From: Cyrtodaria siliqua
Taxonomy: Eukaryota > Mollusca > Bivalvia > Adapedonta > Hiatellidae
Direction of reading: 5' to 3'
NCBI GenBank assembly: GCA_037043455.1
Contig: JAWPHD010003281.1
Coordinates: forward strand, 1-64,000
Length of the DNA: 64,000 bases
Both the position numbers and the translations under genes were made by a program. Positions 1 to 8,389 of this stretch are shown in pieces (position 1 is the first letter of the stretch; the number at the start of each line of letters is the position of its first letter). The notes below the pieces were generated by a model, which ran no database searches, had not been told where the DNA came from, and saw only the letters and a program-made list of their open reading frames with translations.

Positions 1-373
1 ATATTTGCTTCGTCATGTATGTAGATAATCAGTAATGAGTTAATCATACATTAATCCGGTAACAGAAACAGTGTATGTCAAAATAGTACCTTTATTCATA
101 GTTTATAACAACATATTTTATACATATAAAGAGCAAACTTTAACGGTATTGTTTCAATGTTCGCCCAAAACATCGTTGAACATTAGTTAATTTCCAGGAA
201 TTTTTAAAGTAACCGTACTTCTGTAAATGTTTCATATTACTGAATCACTATAAATATATGTACGATGTAATGTTATAGTGTACCTTTACCTTGGCTGATA
301 TGTAACCAGTTCGTCAGATTGTGTTCGGAATTTTCGCTTTGTTGACATCCCAGGCTCGCCGAAGTATTTGTAT
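1..373. other. AT-rich flank left of element 1, no gene seen
   Basis: No open frame of note on either strand. The sequence does not match, in either orientation, the GC-rich block at 15,530-15,940 that I take as the right terminus of element 1. This is probably host DNA, with the junction to the element near 340-370. It could also be an insertion that separates the element from a left terminus outside the window. Confidence 0.5.
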
Positions 374-655
374 TCACATTACATTTATTTCATTTACTAT
401 CCTACGCTCCATTTCATTTATTTCATTTACCCTTGCATCCAAGCGCGCCCAATCGAAATTTACCCTCTCCTCATTAGGCGTAAAAGCTGGCCTTGAAAAC
501 TTAGAATAATCCACAAGAGATTGTATTGTAAATTTTTCATAATCACTCGACATAAACTTATCAACAATTTGCCATTGTTGATGATTCAATAGATGAAAAT
601 CTTTCACTATAATCTTTTTAACTTCACCATTACTATAATCGATTTCTATACTCAT
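374..655 (-). CDS. small hypothetical protein, leftmost gene of element 1
   Basis: A 93-residue frame starting MSIEIDYSNGEVKKI, with no family that I recognise. It is acidic to neutral, and its C-terminal third (WARLDARVNEINEMERRI) looks like a short amphipathic helix or coiled coil. It reads in the same direction as the next four genes and is separated from the next by about 80 bp. The stop lies close to where element-like sequence ends, so the C-terminus may have been cut by truncation of the element. The complementary 62-residue frame is a shadow. Confidence 0.45.
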   Translation of the reverse strand: MSIEIDYSNGEVKKIIVKDFHLLNHQQWQIVDKFMSSDYEKFTIQSLVDYSKFSRPAFTPNEERVNFDWARLDARVNEINEMERRIVNEINVM

Positions 656-737
656 TGTTTTATAACTTGATTATTTTTTCTTAAACCGATTCAATTTTTT
701 TTATCGTGGTGTAGCTGGTCCACTCGCCATCATATGA

Positions 738-1085
738 TTAAACCTGAATACATCTAAATCTTATGCACTCAGCATTATAATTATAATTTCCAAAAAAATT
801 ATCCACTATTCTGACTAAAACTCTACAACCAGCACACATTTTATTTTTTGCTCTTGTACCTTTTTTACATCTTGAGCATGGCAATACACGACAATCAACA
901 CAAATTTTACTTTTTGCATATGTACCTTTTTTACATATTGAGCATGGTAATACTTGACTTTTCAATAGATACTTATGCAAACTGCAATAATTAGAATTTT
1001 TTATAGCCTTATTTTTACATGGAGTGTGTAATCTAATTTTAAGAAATTTGCAAACATTGTTTTCTTTTTGATAATTGATTTCCAT
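738..1085 (-). CDS. cysteine-rich zinc-knuckle protein with tandem repeat
   Basis: 115 residues. Residues about 12-38 carry CKFLKIRLHTPCKNK then NSNYCSLHK, which resembles the short C/C/C/H zinc motif seen in several large DNA viruses. Two nearly identical repeats follow, LPCSICKKGTYAKSKICVDC and LPCSRCKKGTRAKNKMCAGC, each with two CxxC pairs and therefore probably one zinc ion. The repeat suggests internal duplication. A role in nucleic-acid binding is inference only. The start is preceded by an AT-rich promoter-like stretch that includes TTAAGGAAATATATAA on the minus strand. Confidence 0.6.
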   Translation of the reverse strand: MEINYQKENNVCKFLKIRLHTPCKNKAIKNSNYCSLHKYLLKSQVLPCSICKKGTYAKSKICVDCRVLPCSRCKKGTRAKNKMCAGCRVLVRIVDNFFGNYNYNAECIRFRCIQV

Positions 1086-1120
1086 TATTTTTTTCGTATT
1101 ATATATTTCCTTAACACATT
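1086..1120 (-). promoter_or_regulatory. AT-rich promoter of the cysteine-rich gene
   Basis: On the minus strand a TTAAGGAAATATATAA block lies directly upstream of the ATG at 1085. The same block (TTAAGGAAATATATATA) precedes the gene starting at 10,509, and a close variant (TTAAAGAAAATATA) precedes the polymerase gene starting at 15,445. Three copies at three starts suggest an element-specific promoter motif. Confidence 0.5.
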
Positions 1121-1188
1121 ATAGTGAGTGGGCTATGTTGAATACAAAGGTGGTGGATCATACTCATACACATTACTAAAACAATTGA

Positions 1189-1755
1189 TCACACACTTTT
1201 CAGACTTTTTTGTAAGGTTGCCATTGCTTCCTTTCTTCCCTGCTCCACTAGTTCTTTTTTTTGAACTTCGCTAATTTCAAGTGTCTTTTGTTCTTTCAAA
1301 TGATAGTATCTCTCCAGTTCATCCAAAATCAACTTAAACTCTTGCTCAGATATCTGTGCATCACTCAATGCTTTTGATATTAACTGTTTTATACTATTCA
1401 ACTTTGACTCTGCCAAAGTTTTTATTTTATGATGTTTTTGAGCTTTTACATTAAGCTTGCGTCTGATGAAATTAATACAAACACCTGTAGCTCCACATAG
1501 TATTGCTGCTATTTCTAAAGGTAACAAAACTGGAACAGCAAATCCAATCCCAGCCATAATAACACCTGCAGATATTAAGGTAGTGTCAATTCCATCCGTG
1601 ATATTAATACCACGTTTATATTTTTTATAAAGAGACTTGCGTGTGTCTCGCTCTGCAATTAACTTTTGTTCAATCTCTGAAATTTTTTGTAATCTATAAT
1701 TTTGTACGTCCTCTGACAACTCCGGATATAAACTTGGTGCTGTCGGTTGCTTCAT
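1189..1755 (-). CDS. two-helix membrane protein, hypothetical
   Basis: 188 residues. A basic N-terminal helical region ending KSLYKKYKRG leads into a hydrophobic hairpin (about residues 56-94, LISAGVIMAGIGFAVPVLLP then IAAILCGATGVCINF). A basic turn IRRKLNVKAQKHHK and a helical tail rich in K, E and Q follow. The layout (basic, hairpin, basic, then a KQLI/ISEQEF helix) is matched by the protein at 34,957-35,385 in element 2, although those elements otherwise differ in their genes. Known function: none that I can name. A virion or membrane-anchoring role is inference. It lies 18 bp upstream, on the minus strand, of the fibre-like gene stop at 1774. Confidence 0.6.
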   Translation of the reverse strand: MKQPTAPSLYPELSEDVQNYRLQKISEIEQKLIAERDTRKSLYKKYKRGINITDGIDTTLISAGVIMAGIGFAVPVLLPLEIAAILCGATGVCINFIRRKLNVKAQKHHKIKTLAESKLNSIKQLISKALSDAQISEQEFKLILDELERYYHLKEQKTLEISEVQKKELVEQGRKEAMATLQKSLKSV

Positions 1756-1773
1756 TTTTAATAAGAAAAAAAA

Positions 1774-2250
1774 TTAAATTAATTCAATCAATAATGACGC
1801 CACCGTATTTATAGCGGTAGCGTTAGCCACCTTGCATACAAAGTTGACAACAGAACCAGCATCAATCTCTAAAGGACTATCAAAGTTATCGTGTTTGCGT
1901 GGGGTGGTGTGAAGCGTTATACCATAATTGGGTTGTTCAACACCATCGACAGTAACTATGACAGTGACATCGCCAACTAATCGGTCACTTGCTAAACCTA
2001 TTCCCATAATCTGACCACGGCGTGTCATTACATACCCCACATTTGTTTCTGCTCCACCGTTACCAAATGAGAGTACTCTATTCATTGCAATTGGACCCTT
2101 AGCCTCCGCACAGAGTGTTATAATCCCATATTTAAGAGTATCAACTCGGTTTACAATAGACGCAACTCGCCTATATAAATTTTGAACATCATTTATCAAA
2201 GCCTCTAAATCTATTCTTTCCGCAGGGTTTGTTGGCCCAAATATACTCAT
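1774..2250 (-). CDS. putative fibre/spike protein
   Basis: 158 residues. The N-terminal 45 residues (ERIDLEALINDVQNLYRRVA and on) have a heptad-like pattern suited to a short trimeric coiled coil. The rest is rich in short beta-type segments (VTVIVTVDGVEQ, GSVVNFVCKVAN). A coiled-coil stalk with a beta head is the plan of virion fibre proteins, and the gene sits beside the penton-like gene. No sequence family is recognised, so the fibre call rests on shape and position. The start is the ATG at 2250, after a T-rich stretch. Confidence 0.45.
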   Translation of the reverse strand: MSIFGPTNPAERIDLEALINDVQNLYRRVASIVNRVDTLKYGIITLCAEAKGPIAMNRVLSFGNGGAETNVGYVMTRRGQIMGIGLASDRLVGDVTVIVTVDGVEQPNYGITLHTTPRKHDNFDSPLEIDAGSVVNFVCKVANATAINTVASLLIELI

Positions 2251-2278
2251 CGTTTTTTTTAATAAAAAATATAATTTT

Positions 2279-2917
2279 TTAAATAATTTCTAAAACACAA
2301 CTCATGGGCAAGCCGTGATTATCTATCTTGTGGTCATACTCATCTCTGACTTCTATTGTCAATTCAGAAATTGTACCACCCGAAAGACGGTGATATTCAG
2401 GATAACAACGTGTATATACAATATCTCCATACTGCTTATTTACTACAGGTACAACCCCTATAACAGTGCTTGGCTTACCATTGAAATAATTACCACTTGT
2501 ATTAATTTGTTTTAGATGAACATAGAGCTGTTTATAAGGAGCTAAATTAATTGGACAATGTCCAGTATGAGTACCTGTCAACCATTTCCTGTCCTTGAAT
2601 CCCAGCATTTTTGAAAGACCGCTTGATAACCGTGTCTCTGTTGGTGTATGTAAAGAGGTTATACCATTCCACGCATCAACGGTTAGGATAATATTTAACC
2701 CTTCAAATATATATACCAACTGGTGAATGTTATAGAGTCCGGCTGGTATATGATATGTGTGGTCTGGGTTTTTTCTTCTTATGACTTCTCCACCAACATT
2801 AAACCAACCGATAGTGTATGTAAAACTTTTCAATCCAACGCGCTTATCTCCATTTCTATTATCGACATACTGTTGTAAGTGAATAGAGCTGTCTATGTTT
2901 GAAATGGTATGAAACAT
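2279..2917 (-). CDS. penton-like minor capsid protein (Polinton)
   Basis: Starting at MFHTISNIDSS gives about 212 residues; an upstream in-frame ATG at 2965 lies inside the divergent gene and is less likely. It has the pattern of the Polinton single-jelly-roll minor capsid protein: VGLKSFTYTIGWFNVGGEV near the N-terminus, the YHIPAGLYNIHQLVYIF segment, and the C-terminal conserved part with NYFNGKPSTVIGVVP, FGDIV-like YGDIVYTRCYPEYHRL, TIEVRDEYDHKIDNHG and VLEI. It forms the fivefold vertices of the capsid with the major capsid protein. The coding sequence is intact. It is divergently transcribed from the gene at 2946 across only 28 bp. Confidence 0.8.
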   Translation of the reverse strand: MFHTISNIDSSIHLQQYVDNRNGDKRVGLKSFTYTIGWFNVGGEVIRRKNPDHTYHIPAGLYNIHQLVYIFEGLNIILTVDAWNGITSLHTPTETRLSSGLSKMLGFKDRKWLTGTHTGHCPINLAPYKQLYVHLKQINTSGNYFNGKPSTVIGVVPVVNKQYGDIVYTRCYPEYHRLSGGTISELTIEVRDEYDHKIDNHGLPMSCVLEII

Positions 2918-2945
2918 TTTTTTTTTTAATATATATAAATAAAAA
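2918..2945. promoter_or_regulatory. 28-bp divergent promoter
   Basis: The only sequence between the ATG of the penton gene (2917, minus) and that of the 419-residue gene (2946, plus). It is a T-tract followed by AATATATATAAATAAAAA. It must hold start signals for both genes unless they lie within coding sequence. TATATATA is the evident candidate core. Confidence 0.5.
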
Positions 2946-4205
2946 ATGATTTCTAAAGAATTCAAATATAACCCGGATGCTCACTATTTAAGTACTTTCA
3001 GCAAGAAAGTGATAGATATAATAAATCAAAACATAATCATTACATCCAACGGTAAAGGCTTTAAAGCATCATTTCCCAATGTCTTTGAAAAATACAAACT
3101 CCCATACGTCAAATCAGATGCTATAGTCCAACGCTGGGGAACAGATTGGATGTTATTTTGGCAGAACCAGTTGAATTTTGCCATGTGGTGCGCGACCACT
3201 GGATGTGGTATTGATTTTAACAACCATCTAAAAGCTGATGCCTTGGTGGGTTCGTTATTTCGATTTCATGTCTATTACCAAGTGAGAAGAATATTATTTG
3301 AGATGAGTGTAGCAATGCCGCAAGACTCCAATTGGAATGCGTTTAATAACACATATAACCGAAACGCGTACGAGAGAATATGTAAGGAGTTTAACGTTGA
3401 CTTAAATTCAGACTGGAGACAGAAACAAAGTTATAATGATGGTCTAGGAACAATTTATAATTACTGGACACATATTGGTTATCATCCTTTGGAACATACT
3501 GTATACGACAACAAAACGATGAGTTTTACAGTCTATGAGAGTGATAAAACATATCACATTGATTACATTGCCCAAGGATCTGAGGCTGACAACAGCTGGT
3601 CTACTTTTATACTAGATAATTCTGCGGGATTTACAAGAGCTGGGGTAGAACGCATCAATGACAGCATAAGAACATACTGCTGGGCAATCCTTGGATCACA
3701 ATCCCAAACAAAAACAGATATACTTGGAACTGGAACGGCATTTGATGCACAGAAACAATTTCTGGCAAATGTAGAGGACGCAATAAACAGCCCCATTGAC
3801 TTGCCCAGTCAAATTTCAAGATATGAAACCACCCTAAAATATGCAAGAAGTAAAGTAAATTTTGTCTATGGGAGTGGATTGTACATGTCTCCGGGTGATA
3901 TGGAGTTGAGAATTGGAACAATACAAGACTACAATAATGAAATTGTAATAGCAACCGATACACAAGCATTAGGATTAAATAATGATGTAAATGTAAAACC
4001 AGTACCGCCAAAAAGTGTTCAACCTTTTCAAGGCACAACAACAAAGCCATTTTTACCGGAACATTCTGATAAATCAATACATAAAACTGTGGACCCACCA
4101 GAAATACAAAAAATAGCGATTGAACACGAAGATAACAAAACAGCCATAATTGTTGGTACTATAGCAATAGGTCTTGCTGCATTACTTATCTACGAGATTT
4201 ACTAA
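2946..4205 (+). CDS. large hypothetical protein with C-terminal membrane anchor
   Basis: 419 residues and intact. About 330 residues appear globular, rich in W, Y and N (QRWGTDWMLFWQNQLNFAMW, TIYNYWTHIGYHPLEH). A proline-rich linker around 350-385 (NVKPVPPKSVQPF) leads to a single membrane segment at the extreme C-terminus (TAIIVGTIAIGLAALLIYEI). This is the topology of a tail-anchored protein, or of a virion protein facing an internal membrane. No known family recognised. The gene converges on the coiled-coil gene with a 4-bp overlap of stop codons (CTAA at 4202-4205), which shows strong compaction. Confidence 0.6.
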   Translation: MISKEFKYNPDAHYLSTFSKKVIDIINQNIIITSNGKGFKASFPNVFEKYKLPYVKSDAIVQRWGTDWMLFWQNQLNFAMWCATTGCGIDFNNHLKADALVGSLFRFHVYYQVRRILFEMSVAMPQDSNWNAFNNTYNRNAYERICKEFNVDLNSDWRQKQSYNDGLGTIYNYWTHIGYHPLEHTVYDNKTMSFTVYESDKTYHIDYIAQGSEADNSWSTFILDNSAGFTRAGVERINDSIRTYCWAILGSQSQTKTDILGTGTAFDAQKQFLANVEDAINSPIDLPSQISRYETTLKYARSKVNFVYGSGLYMSPGDMELRIGTIQDYNNEIVIATDTQALGLNNDVNVKPVPPKSVQPFQGTTTKPFLPEHSDKSIHKTVDPPEIQKIAIEHEDNKTAIIVGTIAIGLAALLIYEIY

Positions 4206-5529
4206 AACCACTCTTTGGCTGCCACATATAGCAACCCAACAGCGGCAACAAGCAAAGCCCATAGATTGTTAGCAAGCCAATTAATAACATGACCTGTTGC
4301 AGATAAAAGCCATGATACTATTGCACCAATAACTCCTGGTAAAGCTGCTGCTGCTTTACCAGCTAGGTTAGCAAGAAGTTTACCAAGATTACCTAGTTGT
4401 TTTTTTATCCAATCCTTGGCACTTGATGGTTCAGGTTTTGGAGTTGGAACAGGTGCAGTCCCTCCCGTTGTGGGAATAATGGCCTCAACTAATACCCCAA
4501 TAATCATACCCAACGCAGTCAAAATACTAACTATAGTAATACCTTGCTCCCTAAACAAGGTTTTGATTCTCTCACCCAATGTTGTGTCTTTTTTTAACAC
4601 CTTATTTATAGTTTCTTTTATCCTGTTTATTTGACTGCGTAATGCTTCTTTGTTTTCACTCGCCGCTTCAAGTCGTGCACTCTTTTCATCTTCCAAGTTT
4701 TTTATTCTGTCACGTAGACGCTCTTGTTGAAACTCATCTTCCTGCCCGGGGGTGCTCACCTGTTCTAATTTTCGTTTTTCTTTTGCTATATCTTTATCAA
4801 GCTCAGTGAGCTTTGAGAGATTATTAGTAAGTTCTCCACGAAAGCTTTGTAATCTTTTATCTAAACCTCGTATTTCTCGCAGTGTTAGATCTTCCGATTG
4901 AACAGCAGTTTTAGAATAAGTTTCATCTATTGTATTACTCAAATTACTCTCAATTGTAATTACAGCATCTACTGTATTTTGTACATCTTCAGTTGTAGAA
5001 AAAGTTTGCAATGGTATATTCTCTGCAGCGATGGTATCTCTTGTTTTTACCAAGGCTGCTAATTCTGCCCTACCCCGAGCAACTCTTTCACGTGGAACTA
5101 AATAATCATACATTTTTAAAGTGTTTTTTACAAAGTCAATACCATATTTTTTAACTAAAGTGTCCAGCTTATAAAACTTGATTGCTTCGTTTGGATTATT
5201 TCCCCTATAATAGGTAAGTGGGACGTCATCCGTCCCCAACCGAACTGCATATAACATTGTTCTACCGTTTTCATCCTCAGCCGCTCTGAAATCATCTTTA
5301 TAATCAATTCCGCTGATCTCAGCATTAACTTCAGTAAAAGATGATCTACTAACCACTTTTTTTGTGTGAGCTGTTCTTTTATTTTATCTTCCCCTTGAAG
5401 CTGATTAATATGATTATTTTCATTTACAATTTGTCTCTGAAATTCTAAGCCAGGTTGTATAAATTCTTCATCAAGTAATTCATCTGCATAAGCATCTGGA
5501 TCAAACGTAGGATTGTCAAACTCAGCCAT
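4202..5529 (-). CDS. coiled-coil multi-membrane protein, two frames at a -1 slippery site
   Basis: The first frame starts MAEFDNPTFDPDAYADELLD at 5529 and would stop at 5155. The second frame runs 5356-4202 with no ATG near its beginning. They overlap at a seven-A run whose zero-frame reading is A_AAA_AAG (5362-5356), the canonical heptamer for -1 ribosomal slippage; a -1 shift there enters the second frame exactly. The second part holds a long coiled coil (about 5000-4600, rich in L, E, K, R) and three hydrophobic segments: one near 4545-4470, then two in the C-terminal 90 residues (AAALPGVIGAIVSWLLSA, NLWALLVAAVGLLYVA). The family is not recognised. Either the slip is programmed or a one-base indel has broken the gene. 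Confidence 0.6.
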
Positions 5530-5579
5530 TGTTTATTTTTATTTAAAAAAAAAAAAAAAAAAAATGTATATTTAAAAAC
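5530..5579. promoter_or_regulatory. divergent promoter with A-tract
   Basis: 50 bp between the divergent starts of the coiled-coil gene (5529, minus) and the major capsid gene (5580, plus). It contains an uninterrupted A-tract of about 20 bases followed by ATGTATATTTAAAAAC before the capsid ATG. It resembles the A/T-rich gaps before other genes in this element. Confidence 0.4.
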
Positions 5580-6851
5580 ATGTCAGCTTATGGAAGTAAA
5601 CTCAATCCTCATAGAAAACTAAGAGAACCTCATGGTGCCAAGGGCATCCGCACAAGTGTAGTTGTTACTAACAACCCTTCAACGATAGACCAAACCCAGC
5701 GACTGCTTGTGAGATTTCCCAATCTAAGTACTAATGATGTGATAGTTCCACGTACTGCTCGTCTTGCCTTTGAAATAGAACTTAAAAGCAGAACAGACGC
5801 CAACGCTACTCTATACCAGAATCTGGGTAGAACAATTGTGAAAAAACTGACAATCAGAATAAGTGAAAACGAAGTCATGTCAATAAATGACAGTGATATA
5901 TATCATTGTTATGTAGATTTATGGAAAAGCCCTAGCGAACGACAAAACATGGTTTACCAAGGTGTGGGTAAAGCAAACATGCTAAAACATAGAATTGACG
6001 CGGGAGATAAATCCTCAGACACCGGAGATGAAGCGTTAGCAGCAGCTTATGGAAATAGATTTTGCATTCCACTGGACTTTGAAATGTTAGAAAGTCATAT
6101 GCCATTTTATCAAGCGGGGCTTGGTGATAGGTTAGAATATGAATTAACGTTTAACGAGTATAACAAAGTTATCAAAAGCAGTGATGATGATGCATCTTAT
6201 GTAATAAAAAATATCTGCTTGGAATTTGATACGGTTAGTGATGTTGAATTAGCCAGACAAATAAGACAGCAAACCAATGGTAAGATATCATTTATGTATG
6301 ATCGTATCTTGCAACTTAGAAAAATAATAGCAAACAAATCTGATACCCTTTGGAATATCGACATTAATACACCAGCACGGAGCATGAAAGGTATTTTAAT
6401 GCTGTTTGAAGACCCAGAAAGAACAGACACGGAATCCTTTTACAACCCAATGATTGAAAAGGTGGAAATGACAATAGAGGGCGTACCAAATCAGTTGTAT
6501 AGTCAGGGCATGAGGGCATATCAGCATTGGGATGAAATCAACAAATATTTTGCCTTAACGTCAAAAAGAAACAAAGAGACAGACATAGTAGCGAGGGACT
6601 TATACTTTACCCATGTTTCTCTTGAGACCTATCTAACAAAAGCATATGCTTTGTGGCTTGACCTTAGAACATGTGATGACAATTTATTACACGGCAGTGG
6701 AAGAAGAATAGAGGGCGGCGGTGGGGGCGGTATATCGATACTCATAAATAAAAAAGCTGATGCAGATCAACTTTTAAATATTTATCTATATATAATACAA
6801 GATGCGCAAATCAATTTCGAAGATGGAAGATTCAAGGAAGTACGATACTAA
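5580..6851 (+). CDS. major capsid protein, double jelly-roll (Polinton type)
   Basis: 423 residues, intact. The ending NIYLYIIQDAQINFEDGRF matches the strongly conserved C-terminus of Polinton major capsid proteins (NVYLYxxxDAQxNxEDGR). Two beta-rich halves can be seen: the first with RTARLAFEIELKSR, TIVKKLTIRISEN and MPFYQAGLGDRLEYELTF, the second with ARSMKGILMLFEDPERT and PMIEKVEMTIEGVPNQLY. A glycine run (residues about 379-384) precedes the terminal strands. Trimers of this fold build the icosahedral shell. It overlaps the downstream ATPase gene by up to 50 bp, which suggests co-transcription. Confidence 0.85.
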   Translation: MSAYGSKLNPHRKLREPHGAKGIRTSVVVTNNPSTIDQTQRLLVRFPNLSTNDVIVPRTARLAFEIELKSRTDANATLYQNLGRTIVKKLTIRISENEVMSINDSDIYHCYVDLWKSPSERQNMVYQGVGKANMLKHRIDAGDKSSDTGDEALAAAYGNRFCIPLDFEMLESHMPFYQAGLGDRLEYELTFNEYNKVIKSSDDDASYVIKNICLEFDTVSDVELARQIRQQTNGKISFMYDRILQLRKIIANKSDTLWNIDINTPARSMKGILMLFEDPERTDTESFYNPMIEKVEMTIEGVPNQLYSQGMRAYQHWDEINKYFALTSKRNKETDIVARDLYFTHVSLETYLTKAYALWLDLRTCDDNLLHGSGRRIEGGGGGGISILINKKADADQLLNIYLYIIQDAQINFEDGRFKEVRY

Positions 6852-7473
6852 ATATCCTAAATATTCGCACAGTGCCATTATCTGCGGTCAGACAGGCTGC
6901 GGTAAAACAGAGTTTGTTCTTGACATACTTGAACAAGAGTATGTTGGAGTTTTTGAACATATAATTATATTGTGTCCAACCATAGAGTGGAACGAGGCTT
7001 ATAAAAATAGACCCTGGATAGGAGATGTAAAACATCCAAAAGATAAAAAAATAATAATTGTCAATCCCGTGAGCAACGACAAAGAAATGCTACAAGAACT
7101 GTTGCGTTTATTTTTCAAACAATATGCTGGCAAGCCTACATTATACATCATTGATGATTGCTCCGCCACAAAAGAATTAACAAAGAAAAAAGATATGTTA
7201 TCAGAGTTGGCATTCTCCGGTCGTCACGCCAAACAATCAGTATGGGTCATTTCACAGAGATATAATTCTGTATTGAAAGATTTGCGGGAGCAAGCAAAAT
7301 GGTTGTGTATGTTTTACACCAAGGACAGAGATAGTTATGAAAATTGTTTGAGAGAAAATGATGTTATTCCAACGCTGGAAGAGAGAACCAGAATAAGAAA
7401 AGCTTTAGCAAAGACTAAATATTCCAAGTTAATTTTGAGGACTGACCAACCCACTGGTTATTGGGTTGAATAA
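6802..7473 (+). CDS. A32-type DNA-packaging ATPase
   Basis: 223 residues from the first ATG; a second ATG at 6823 (MEDSRKYD) is an equally good start. Walker A is GQTGCGKT (residues 29-36) and Walker B is LYIIDDCS (114-121), followed by the FSGRHAKQSVWVISQRYNSV segment typical of the FtsK/HerA-like packaging ATPases of Polintons and large DNA viruses. It powers genome packaging into the procapsid. The reading frame is intact and overlaps the end of the major capsid gene, the usual pairing in this class. Confidence 0.88.
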   Translation: MRKSISKMEDSRKYDTKYPKYSHSAIICGQTGCGKTEFVLDILEQEYVGVFEHIIILCPTIEWNEAYKNRPWIGDVKHPKDKKIIIVNPVSNDKEMLQELLRLFFKQYAGKPTLYIIDDCSATKELTKKKDMLSELAFSGRHAKQSVWVISQRYNSVLKDLREQAKWLCMFYTKDRDSYENCLRENDVIPTLEERTRIRKALAKTKYSKLILRTDQPTGYWVE

Positions 7474-7519
7474 TTTATTTGAACTCCCAATTAAGAGTTT
7501 AGAGTACTAGATTAAAAAA

Positions 7520-8020
7520 ATGAGATTTTATCCATTTTTCCTGTATTGTAGCGAAGCTGAAACAAACGCGGAGAAAAAAAGGCGGTTGGAGTTGCTGGGA
7601 TTTGGAAAATGTGGCTTGATTTTGGACAACCAACCGACTGACGACGTGTCGACGCTAGTCACCGACAAAGGAGAAAGTTTCATCATTCCCGAAACATACT
7701 CGGAAGAGGCCAAAGATCGACTCTATGCCTTATTGTGGCCCGCGGAAGAAAAAAACACCGACTATTTCAAAATGGAGCGAGATATAAAGGACTCCATGAA
7801 GCTGTGGAAGAACGTAAAAAGTAGGGACAAACTGAGGTTAATTGACAAGTACGTGTTTGGGTTGGAGTGCGACATTAAGGAAAAGAAACTTATAAAAAGT
7901 GTCATTACCACAGCGCTCATTTTAAAGATGATTCCAAACTGCGACGTCACCTACCAGGATTTTGAAATTAAACACATTAACGGGACCTTTGACGAAAATT
8001 ATTTTTTCAAAATTGAGTAA
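7520..8020 (+). CDS. hypothetical protein after the ATPase
   Basis: 166 residues starting MRFYPFFLYCSEAETNAEKK. No recognised domain. Charged, with a likely helical middle (KDSMKLWKNVKSRDKLRLID) and no membrane segment. It lies where some Polintons encode the maturation protease, but I see no plausible His/Asp/Cys arrangement. Its 3' end and TAA stop fall inside the first copy of the 32-bp tandem repeat that follows, so the last residues (FFKIE) are part of the repeat unit. Confidence 0.5.
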   Translation: MRFYPFFLYCSEAETNAEKKRRLELLGFGKCGLILDNQPTDDVSTLVTDKGESFIIPETYSEEAKDRLYALLWPAEEKNTDYFKMERDIKDSMKLWKNVKSRDKLRLIDKYVFGLECDIKEKKLIKSVITTALILKMIPNCDVTYQDFEIKHINGTFDENYFFKIE

Positions 8021-8302
8021 TGCTAATAGCAATGCTAACAGCAATTGAGTAATGCTAATAGCAATGCTAACAGCAATTGAGCAATGCTAATAGCAATGCT
8101 AACAGCAATTGAGTAATGCTAATAGAAAAAATAGCATTGTTTTAACCATTCGATGGGGAATATTTTTCAAAATTGAGTAATGCTAATAGCAATGCTAACA
8201 GCAATTGAGCAATGCTAACAGCAATTGAGTAATGCTAATAGCAATGCTAACAGCAATTGAGTAATGCTAATAAAAAAAATAGCATTGTTAATAACAATGC
8301 TA
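8008..8302 (+). repeat. 32-bp tandem repeats ending in a 21-bp palindrome
   Basis: Unit close to AATTGAGTAATGCTAATAGC plus AATGCTAACAGC. About four copies run to 8125, then a spacer, then a second block from about 8165 that restarts with the same TTTTTCAAAATTGAG found at the end of the upstream gene. The array ends at a 21-bp palindrome of the form AGCATTGTTA/ATAACAATGCT (8281-8301). The related TTAATAGCATTGTTTTA occurs before the integrase gene (about 10,570). Confidence 0.8.
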
Positions 8303-8389
8303 TTAACAATACTAATCATTACTAGTTGTGTGGTGAATATCACAGCTGGTTGTTTCGTATTTTATGTTTATTTCAAAATAAAAAATAAA

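Noticed and set aside
3563..4098. Minus-strand frames under the 419-residue gene
   Set aside because: Shadows of the intact plus-strand gene.
8264..8389. Longer N-terminus with a hydrophobic segment for the gene at 8,390
   Set aside because: The extension is translated tandem repeat and palindrome; the ATG at 8,390 follows the usual A/T-rich leader.
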